DNA from: CAYQAJ01 sp964415245
GTDB taxonomy: Bacteria > Planctomycetota > Planctomycetia > Pirellulales > Pirellulaceae
Reading direction: 5' to 3'
Length of the DNA: 10,758 bases
NCBI GenBank assembly: GCA_964415245.1
Contig: CAYQAJ010000177.1
Span: 1 to 10,758, forward strand
Under the pieces are notes generated by a model. That model did no database searches and had not been told where the DNA came from. It saw only the letters and a program-made list of their open reading frames with translations. Position 1 is the stretch's first letter, and every line of letters starts with the position of its first letter. The translations under genes were made by a program, and so were the position numbers. Below are positions 6,477 through 10,758 of the stretch, in pieces.

Positions 6477-7685
6477 ATGGGATTTGCCCCGCGAAGACTG
6501 CCTGCGGCCGTGGCGTGCTCGGTGCTGCTGGCAACGCTTGTGTTAGCACTGTCGCCGGCTGAAGGACAGCTATTGCGGCGCCGCGCGATCCGTAACCGAG
6601 CCCGAACCGCTCGATTCGAAGCAGACAACCGCCAGGGAGAAATGAGCATGGAAACGACGCCGTTCGGCAAGACCGCCGAGGGAAAGGAAGTCAAACTCTT
6701 CACGTGCACGAACGCCAGCGGATCGATTCTCGAGCTCACCGATTACGGTGCGAGTGTCGTCTCGGTGGAAGTGCCCGACCGCGACGGCAAGCTGGCCAAC
6801 GTGAACCTCGGCTTCGACAAGCTCGATGGTTACCTGGGCCAGCATCCCTTCTTCGGTGCGACCGTGGGACGGTTTTGCAACCGTATTGCCAATGGACGCT
6901 TCACGCTCGACGGAAAGGAGTATCAACTTGCCACCAACAACGGCCCGCACCACCTGCACGGCGGCGACAAGGGTTTCAACCGCTACGTGTGGACGAGCGA
7001 GCCGATCGTGGGTGCCGATGGCGTCGGGGTTCGCTTCACCCACACGAGCCCCGACGGCGACGAGAATTATCCCGGCACGCTTCGCATGACTGCCACGTAC
7101 ACGCTCACCAACAACAACGAGCTGCGCATCGAGCTATCGGCCGTGACCGACAAGCCAACCGTATTGAATCTCACCAACCACAATTACTGGAATCTTGCCG
7201 GGGCGGGCTCGGGCAACATCCTCGATCACGTGCTCACGCTCGAAGCCGACAAATATCTGCCGGTCGACGACACCTTGATCCCCACCGGCGAGCTGGCACC
7301 GGTGAAAGGCACACCGTTCGACTTCACCAAAGCCACGGCGATCGGCTCCCGCTTCGATCAGCTCAAAGGGGACCCGACCGGCTACGACCACTGCTACGTG
7401 CTTCGCGGGCAGGACGGAAAACTATCGCTGGCCGCGCGGGTGAAGGACCCCAAGAGCGGCCGCGTGATGGAGGTGTACACCACCCAGCCGGGCGTGCAGC
7501 TTTACACGGGCAACTTTCTCGATGGCAGCGAATCGAACGGTGGCAACAAGCAGCACGAGGGGTTCTGCCTGGAGACGCAACACTACCCCGATTCGCCCAA
7601 CAAGCCGGAGTTTCCCACCACGGTGCTGCGGCCCGGCGAGGAGTTTCGCGCGGTGTCGGTGTTCCGGTTTTCGACCGAACGATAG
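6477..7685 (+). CDS. galM: Exported aldose 1-epimerase (galactose mutarotase family)
   Basis: Interconverts the alpha and beta anomers of aldoses such as galactose or glucose, feeding free sugars into catabolism. The 402 residues begin with a signal peptide (MGFAPRRLPAAV, then a hydrophobic core to about residue 28), so this form acts outside the cytoplasm, unlike the classical cytosolic enzyme. The mutarotase beta-sandwich spans about 62-400. Residues matching the Lactococcus GalM active site with near-identical spacing are R136 (GRFCNRIANG), H161 (HHLHGG), H235 (NLTNHNYWNL), D304 (TGYDHCYVL) and E366 (CLETQHYPDSPN). The catalytic histidine and glutamate are therefore present. The start at 6477 has GGAG at 6465-6468, eight bases away; an upstream in-frame ATG at 6402 lacks such a box and would bury the signal peptide. 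A second ATG at 6648 has its own strong box. The gene is convergent with dprA across a repeat-bearing spacer. Confidence 0.9.
   Translation: MGFAPRRLPAAVACSVLLATLVLALSPAEGQLLRRRAIRNRARTARFEADNRQGEMSMETTPFGKTAEGKEVKLFTCTNASGSILELTDYGASVVSVEVPDRDGKLANVNLGFDKLDGYLGQHPFFGATVGRFCNRIANGRFTLDGKEYQLATNNGPHHLHGGDKGFNRYVWTSEPIVGADGVGVRFTHTSPDGDENYPGTLRMTATYTLTNNNELRIELSAVTDKPTVLNLTNHNYWNLAGAGSGNILDHVLTLEADKYLPVDDTLIPTGELAPVKGTPFDFTKATAIGSRFDQLKGDPTGYDHCYVLRGQDGKLSLAARVKDPKSGRVMEVYTTQPGVQLYTGNFLDGSESNGGNKQHEGFCLETQHYPDSPNKPEFPTTVLRPGEEFRAVSVFRFSTER
6634..6650 (+). promoter_or_regulatory. Internal ribosome-binding site and second start inside the aldose epimerase gene
   Basis: AGGGAG at 6634-6639 lies eight bases before an in-frame ATG at 6648 (codon 58); another in-frame ATG is at 6642. 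Translation from here would give MET-TPFG..., with the whole catalytic domain but no signal peptide. The match is at least as good as that of the upstream start. It may be a working alternative start, or a relic of a cytosolic ancestor that later gained an export signal. Confidence 0.4.
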
Positions 7686-7712
7686 CGCGGCGCGTGTGCT
7701 GGATGAGGCAGG

Positions 7713-7740
7713 TTTTCAGTTTTCAGCGTTCAGTTTTCAG
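7713..7740 (+). repeat. Four tandem heptamers, consensus TTTTCAG
   Basis: Units begin at 7713, 7720, 7727 and 7734; three are exactly TTTTCAG and one is CGTTCAG. The array starts 28 bases after the stop of the epimerase gene. In the opposite orientation the unit reads CTGAAAA, which recurs within the array at 7838-7893. Confidence 0.65.
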
Positions 7741-7888
7741 TCGGACAGAGAGGGACGGAAAGGCTGCCGGACTTACACCGGTCGGAAACCCGGTTCTCGC
7801 CGGTGTTGTCGCGGGAACCAAGCGGATTCACTGACAATACAACGGATTACGGACAACTGACAACGGACCTCCTCCGACTGAAAACTGA
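7730..7888. repeat. 16-bp perfect inverted repeat with 127-base loop
   Basis: The left arm TCAGTTTTCAGTCGGA (7730-7745) is the exact reverse complement of bases 7873-7888. The arms lie inside the two heptamer arrays of the convergent spacer between the epimerase gene and dprA. The loop also holds the 7775-7806 inverted repeat. There is no open reading frame for a transposase and I see no target duplication. It could be a MITE-like remnant, a bidirectional transcription barrier, or a by-product of inverted heptamer arrays. Confidence 0.7.
7775..7806. repeat. Inverted repeat ACACCGG...CCGGTGT between convergent genes
   Basis: A perfect 7-bp stem (7775-7781 with 7800-7806) encloses 18 bases. 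A competing 5-bp stem pairs ACCGG at 7777-7781 with CCGGT at 7790-7794. The position between two convergent stop codons would suit a bidirectional terminator, but neither side has a run of T, so intrinsic termination is not well supported. Confidence 0.35.
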
Positions 7889-7893
7889 CAACT
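7838..7893 (+). repeat. Eight tandem degenerate heptamers, consensus GACAACT
   Basis: Eight contiguous 7-base units run from 7838 to 7893, ending six bases before the dprA stop codon. Units at 7852, 7859 and 7887 match GACAACT or GACAACG exactly. Those at 7838 and 7880 differ by one base, and the remaining three match at four or five positions. The motif is the one seen at 6091-6111. Confidence 0.6.
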
Positions 7894-7898
7894 CTCCG

Positions 7899-9044
7899 CT
7901 ACAACCCCGGCACTCGCGACACCTGGTTTCCGCCGATGCGGCGTACCAGCCGCCGCACTTCCAGCACGCTCAGCGTCGCCAGCACGCGCTGCACGGGCAG
8001 CCCGCTTGTGACCGCCACTTGATCGATCGACGTGGCATCGATCTCGATCGCATCGAGCACCTGCCGCTCCTGCTCGTTGAGCTGCAGCTCGGCCGGGTGC
8101 CGCACTTCGCGTCCGTCGCGGTCGCGGGCCGGCTCGACCAGCGGGCCCAGCTCTTCCAGCACGTCGTCGACGCACGACACGAGCCGCGCGCCATCGCGGA
8201 TCAGGCCGTGGCATCCCCGCGACATACGGCTGTCGACGCGACCCGGCACGGCGAACACCTCGCGATTCTGTTCCATGGCGTGCCGCGCGGAGATGAGCGC
8301 CCCCGAGCGATCCGCCGCTTCAACGACGATTAACCCGAGGCTCAAACCCGTGATGAGCCGGTTGCGCTGGGGAAAAGTGCCGCTCAAGGGCTCGCGCCCC
8401 GGCGGCGCTTCGCTCAAGATGGCGCCGTGACTGGCGACCGCTTCGGACAGCTCCTTGTGCTCGGGCGGAAAGATGTTGAGCAGTCCGCCGGCCAACACCG
8501 CCAGCGTGCGGCCGCCCGCTTCGAGTGTGCCACGATGCGCCGCCGCGTCGATGCCGCGGGCCAGGCCGCTCACTACGGTGAGCCCGGCCCGCGCCAATCC
8601 AGCCGCCAGCCGCTGGGCCTGATCGAGGCCGTATCGCGTGGCGTGCCGCGTTCCTACGATGGCCACCGCCAGCGCGTCGTTGGTCAGCAGCGTGCCTTTC
8701 ACAAACAGCACGGCAGGCGGATCGGGAATCTCGCACAGCAGGCGCGGATACTCCGGGTCGGCGCGTGTCAGAACGGTGATTTCGTTCTGGCGGCACAGTT
8801 CCAGCTCCGCAGCCGGGTCGAGCGTCTCACGGGCCTCGACAATCTGGCGACACAGCTTGGGCCCGACGCCTCGCACTTCGCGCAGCTCCGCCGGGCTCGC
8901 CGCCAGCACGGCCTGCGGCGTGCCGAATCGCTCCATGAGCAGCTTGTAGGTGCGCGGGCCGACGTCCGGGATCAGCGAGAGGAGCAGAGTAGCCTGAAGC
9001 GAATCGTCCGGCGGGGGCGCGTCGTTATGGGCCAACTCATTCAC
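7899..9044 (-). CDS. dprA: DNA-processing protein DprA
   Basis: Binds incoming single-stranded DNA during natural transformation and loads RecA on it; it acts in the cytoplasm. From the chosen start it has 381 residues. A helix-hairpin-helix region (about 22-72) precedes the Rossmann-like DprA core (about 95-300), and a winged-helix domain closes it (about 322-372). Core motifs are VGTR (130-133), SGLARGIDAAAHRGTLEAGG (159-178), FPQRNRLITGLS (224-235), EAADRSGALISARHA (242-256), AVPG (265-268) and GCHGLIRDGA (277-286). The start is GTG at 9044, with GGGGAGG at 9053-9059, eight bases away. A GTG at 9089 would add 15 residues but has no box. It lies 168 bases downstream of aroB on the same strand, with repeats between them. 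Many bacteria carry dprA without known competence, so its presence does not prove transformation. Confidence 0.93.
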   Translation of the reverse strand: MNELAHNDAPPPDDSLQATLLLSLIPDVGPRTYKLLMERFGTPQAVLAASPAELREVRGVGPKLCRQIVEARETLDPAAELELCRQNEITVLTRADPEYPRLLCEIPDPPAVLFVKGTLLTNDALAVAIVGTRHATRYGLDQAQRLAAGLARAGLTVVSGLARGIDAAAHRGTLEAGGRTLAVLAGGLLNIFPPEHKELSEAVASHGAILSEAPPGREPLSGTFPQRNRLITGLSLGLIVVEAADRSGALISARHAMEQNREVFAVPGRVDSRMSRGCHGLIRDGARLVSCVDDVLEELGPLVEPARDRDGREVRHPAELQLNEQERQVLDAIEIDATSIDQVAVTSGLPVQRVLATLSVLEVRRLVRRIGGNQVSRVPGL

Positions 9045-9052
9045 TGCGGCGA

Positions 9053-9059
9053 CCTCCCC
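9053..9059 (-). promoter_or_regulatory. Ribosome-binding site GGGGAGG that decides the dprA start
   Basis: GGGGAGG on the minus strand is eight bases before the GTG at 9042-9044. The in-frame GTG at 9087-9089 has only GGTAACGGCAC upstream, with no purine-rich box, so the shorter form is preferred. Confidence 0.65.
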
Positions 9060-9100
9060 GCCAGGCAACGCATCGCTAATCCCGAGCACGTGCCGTTACC

Positions 9101-9127
9101 GTCATACCCACGAAGGCGGGAATCCAG
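9101..9127. repeat. Palindromic interspersed-type repeat (ATACCC-N8-GGGAAT)
   Basis: Bases 9104-9123 read ATACCC, eight bases, then GGGAAT, within a longer GTCATACCC...GAATCCAG context. This resembles the ATTCCC-N8-GGGAAT repeats (dRS3 in Neisseria) and similar hairpin repeats in many other bacteria, with one base changed. CCC pairs with GGG, a C-G pair lies next to the loop, and an A-C mismatch interrupts the stem. It sits 57 bases upstream of the dprA start. Confidence 0.5.
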
Positions 9128-9130
9128 GCG

Positions 9131-9190
9131 CGGGCAGACACGGACCTGCACGGACAATCACGGACGAATACGGACAAGCAAGGACGATTA
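9131..9190 (+). repeat. Tandem decamer array, consensus CGGACAANCA
   Basis: Six contiguous 10-base units begin at 9131, 9141, 9151, 9161, 9171 and 9181. The middle four all start CGGAC and end in A. The first unit (CGGGCAGACA) and the last (AGGACGATTA) are more diverged. The array fills most of the space between the aroB stop and the upstream side of dprA. Ten bases is close to one helical turn, so each unit presents the same face of the DNA. Confidence 0.7.
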
Positions 9191-9212
9191 TAGAAGGCCA
9201 GCAACGCCAGCG

Positions 9213-10319
9213 TTAGGCGCCTCTCGAGGCCTCCAACACTTCGCGTACGAGTTGTTCACTCACATCGGCGACCAGCTCCACGTGGCCCATTTCGGTGGGG
9301 AGCACAAAGTTGAGCTTACCCTGCCGGGCCTTTTTGTCGTGGCGCATTGCTTCGACCAACTCTTGCGAATCCATCTTTGGCACCGCCACCGGCAGGCCGA
9401 GCTTCGCAAGCAAATCAACTTGCCGCCGCGTCACCTGCGCATCGCATCTACCTAATCGCTCCGCCAGCCGCGAGGCGCAGATCATGCCGATGGCCACTGC
9501 TTCGCCGTGCAGCAGCGCGCCGTATCCGCCGACCGCTTCGATCGCGTGGGCGAAAGTGTGCCCATAGTTGAGCACGGCGCGCCGGCCTGTCAACTCGCGC
9601 TCGTCCTGCTGGACCACGTCGGCCTTGAGGCGGCAGCACCGCGCGACGATGGCGGGGAGCGTCGCGGGATCGCGCTCCGCAATCTCCTTGGCGCTCTTTT
9701 CCAAGTCCGCGAACAACTCGGCGTCGAGCGCCGCGCCGTATTTCACCACCTCGGCCAATCCGGCGCGATACTCGCGCATCGGCAGCGTGGCCAGCACGTC
9801 GGTATCGATCAGCACGGCGGCCGGCTGCCAGATGGCCCCCACCATGTTCTTGGCGCCCGGCAGATTGACGCCGACTTTCCCTCCCACGCTGCTGTCGACC
9901 TGCGCCACCAGCGTCGTGGGAACCTGTACCAACGCCAAACCGCGGGCGTATGTGGCGGCGACGAAACCGGCCAGGTCGCCCACTACTCCGCCACCGACGG
10001 CCACAACCACGGTATTGCGATCGGCCCCGTGTTTCAGCAATTCGCGCCAAAGCGCGTCGGCCCTCTCGACCGATTTGCTCTTCTCGCCCGGCTCGACGGA
10101 AAGCACGTCAACCCGCGTTTTGGCACGTCGCAAACTCTCGGCCACGATCGCCGCGTGCGTAGCCTCGACGTTCGTATCGGTGACGACAGCAGCGTGCGGC
10201 GCGCCGACGGTTTTTGCGACCCGTTCTCCGGCGAGCGGCAGCGTGCCCGCGCCGATCTCAATGTCGTAGCCGCGCTCGCCCAGCGCGACGCGAACGACAT
10301 TGGCGGCTGGCGCGTTCAT
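9213..10319 (-). CDS. aroB: 3-dehydroquinate synthase
   Basis: Second step of the shikimate pathway: converts DAHP to 3-dehydroquinate with NAD and a metal, in the cytoplasm. The 368 residues match the usual length. The N-terminal NAD-binding part carries the GGGVVGDLAGF motif (109-119) and ATYARG (122-127). The substrate loop is DSSVGGKVGVNLPGAKNMVG (142-161), with D142 and K148. The C-terminal helical part has the metal ligands E190 (AEVVKYG, with K193), H254 (NYGHTFAHAIE) and H271 (LHGEAVAIGM). All key residues are intact. The ATG start has no recognisable ribosome-binding site; it lies 30 bases after the stop of the 76-residue gene on the same strand. Translation may depend on coupling or an unusual leader. 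The end is TAA at 9213-9215, followed by the decamer repeats. Confidence 0.96.
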   Translation of the reverse strand: MNAPAANVVRVALGERGYDIEIGAGTLPLAGERVAKTVGAPHAAVVTDTNVEATHAAIVAESLRRAKTRVDVLSVEPGEKSKSVERADALWRELLKHGADRNTVVVAVGGGVVGDLAGFVAATYARGLALVQVPTTLVAQVDSSVGGKVGVNLPGAKNMVGAIWQPAAVLIDTDVLATLPMREYRAGLAEVVKYGAALDAELFADLEKSAKEIAERDPATLPAIVARCCRLKADVVQQDERELTGRRAVLNYGHTFAHAIEAVGGYGALLHGEAVAIGMICASRLAERLGRCDAQVTRRQVDLLAKLGLPVAVPKMDSQELVEAMRHDKKARQGKLNFVLPTEMGHVELVADVSEQLVREVLEASRGA

Positions 10320-10349
10320 AAGGCGAAAGTTTCGACATCGAGGACGGGC

Positions 10350-10580
10350 TCAAACGCTGCTCTGCAGCCGCTCGACGTCTTCCCGCGTCACGGTGATCTG
10401 GCGGCAAAAGCCCGTGTGCATGCGGACGTATTCGAGCTGCGAGCAGCTTTTGGGGTCGCCGTGCAGCGCCTCTTCGATGCGCTGTTTTTCGGCCGATTCG
10501 AGCTCGTCGAACTCCTCGGGCCAGACGGTGGCCGTTTCGACGATGAGGGCTTCGCGATAGGGATCGAACTTGTCGGGCAT
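10350..10580 (-). CDS. Small conserved-type planctomycete protein of unknown function
   Basis: 76 residues, soluble and acidic, with no signal peptide or membrane segment. It starts MPDKFDPYREALIVETATVW, then has an acidic helical stretch (PEEFDELESAEKQRIEEALH, 21-40). The C-terminal part has C46 and C59 in GDPKSCSQLEY and HTGFCRQITVT. I recall near-identical proteins annotated as hypothetical in other planctomycetes, but I know of no function. The two cysteines are not spaced like a zinc ribbon. The start is ATG with a modest AGG box seven bases upstream. The next gene is aroB, 30 bases downstream, so the two are probably co-transcribed from the promoter candidate at 10641-10668. Confidence 0.75.
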   Translation of the reverse strand: MPDKFDPYREALIVETATVWPEEFDELESAEKQRIEEALHGDPKSCSQLEYVRMHTGFCRQITVTREDVERLQSSV

Positions 10581-10640
10581 GGATCGACCTGGCCGCCTGG
10601 TGATGCGGCCACCAATTGACGTCAGCGGGTAGTGCGCAGC

Positions 10641-10668
10641 AGTATACTGTCCAGCTTCGGTCAGACAA
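10641..10668 (-). promoter_or_regulatory. Sigma70-like promoter candidate for the 76-residue gene and aroB
   Basis: On the minus strand TTGTCT (10663-10668) is followed, after a 16-base spacer, by TATACT (10641-10646). They match the -35 and -10 consensus at four and five of six bases. Transcription would start near 10634 and give a leader of about 54 bases. This is the best promoter-like match I found in the window. Confidence 0.4.
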
Positions 10669-10670
10669 GT

Positions 10671-10695
10671 AGGTCCCGTCTGCCGGACGGGACCT
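10671..10695. repeat. Strong hairpin, 10-bp stem AGGTCCCGTC / GACGGGACCT
   Basis: A perfect 10-bp stem (10671-10680 with 10686-10695) closes a 5-base loop, TGCCG. It lies directly upstream of the -35 candidate of the 76-residue gene. There is no T-run on either strand, so it is unlike a classical intrinsic terminator. It could end transcription of a gene beyond the window by another route, or be a member of a dispersed palindromic repeat family. Confidence 0.6.
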
Positions 10696-10700
10696 TCGTA

Positions 10701-10758
10701 GTGGCGTCTCTCTCGACCTGCGTTGTGGCCGGTCTCCCGACCGAGCCACTGCGTTGTG
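10701..10758 (+). repeat. Degenerate tandem repeat at the window edge
   Basis: CTGCGTTGTG occurs at 10718-10727 and again at 10749-10758, 31 bases apart and ending on the last base of the window. The sequence before each copy is also related: GGC, then a C/T-rich GTCTC tract, then CGACC. The second unit contains the hairpin CGGTC-TCCC-GACCG. Two approximate units, of 27 and 31 bases, are therefore visible, and the array may continue beyond the window. Confidence 0.5.

Noticed and set aside
6704..7834. A 376-codon plus-strand frame overlapping the aldose epimerase gene
   Set aside because: The product is dominated by R, H, G and Q and has no domain, while the overlapping frame holds a complete mutarotase active site.
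7713..7893. Possible CRISPR array in the repeat-rich spacers
   Set aside because: Units are 7 or 10 bases, contiguous and degenerate, with no spacers of 30 bases or so and no cas genes nearby.
9045..9089. Longer dprA from the GTG at 9089
   Set aside because: It has no ribosome-binding site, and the added 15 residues precede the region where DprA homology begins. The GTG at 9044 has GGGGAGG at ideal spacing.
9507..10619. A 370-codon plus-strand frame opposite aroB and the 76-residue gene
   Set aside because: It is the complement of a well-conserved AroB sequence, has no family resemblance and no ribosome-binding site that would stand out.

Overview
The window looks like a chromosomal segment of a planctomycete, most likely of the Pirellulales type. 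It is G+C-rich by eye. Its proteins carry features I associate with that group: a secreted protein with carboxypeptidase-regulatory-like repeats, a PDZ protein with a C-terminal coiled coil, a secreted aldose epimerase, and a 76-residue protein of a type I recall only from planctomycetes. The intergenic spaces hold short degenerate tandem repeats. The lineage call is inference from family recognition, not from a marker gene.

Layout, left to right. Positions 1-36 (+) hold the last 11 codons of a gene that resembles the tail of a c-type cytochrome. It converges on sppA (80-1273, -), a membrane-anchored S49 peptidase. sppA shares a 212-base divergent intergenic region with a TIM-barrel sugar phosphate isomerase/epimerase (1486-2238, +). 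After about 200 bases without a gene comes a protein with several carboxypeptidase-regulatory-like domains (2444-4414, -). Its 5' end is lost in a 100-N assembly gap (4416-4515). Next are a secreted PDZ-domain protein (4741-6021, -), a repeat-bearing 455-base divergent spacer, and an exported aldose 1-epimerase (6477-7685, +). A repeat-filled convergent spacer follows. The right third is on the minus strand: a 76-residue protein (10350-10580), then aroB (9213-10319), then dprA (7899-9044). The first two are 30 bases apart and probably co-transcribed. A sigma70-like promoter candidate and a strong 10-bp hairpin lie upstream of the 76-residue gene.

The genes are mostly unrelated housekeeping and envelope functions: quality control of membrane peptides (SppA), handling of transforming DNA (DprA), the shikimate pathway (AroB) and sugar anomer interconversion. 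I see no defence island, biosynthetic cluster, mobile element with a transposase, CRISPR array, tRNA or rRNA. No obviously new multi-gene system is present.

The most unusual material is intergenic. There are in-phase heptamer arrays in two spacers, one pair forming a 16-bp inverted repeat, and a decamer array of about one helical turn per unit between aroB and dprA. Beside the decamers sits a palindrome resembling the ATTCCC-N8-GGGAAT class. A hairpin and a degenerate tandem repeat of about 30 bp lie at the right edge. In protein sequence, the isomerase appears to lack several canonical metal ligands, and the exported epimerase has a second, well-placed translation start that would give a cytoplasmic form.
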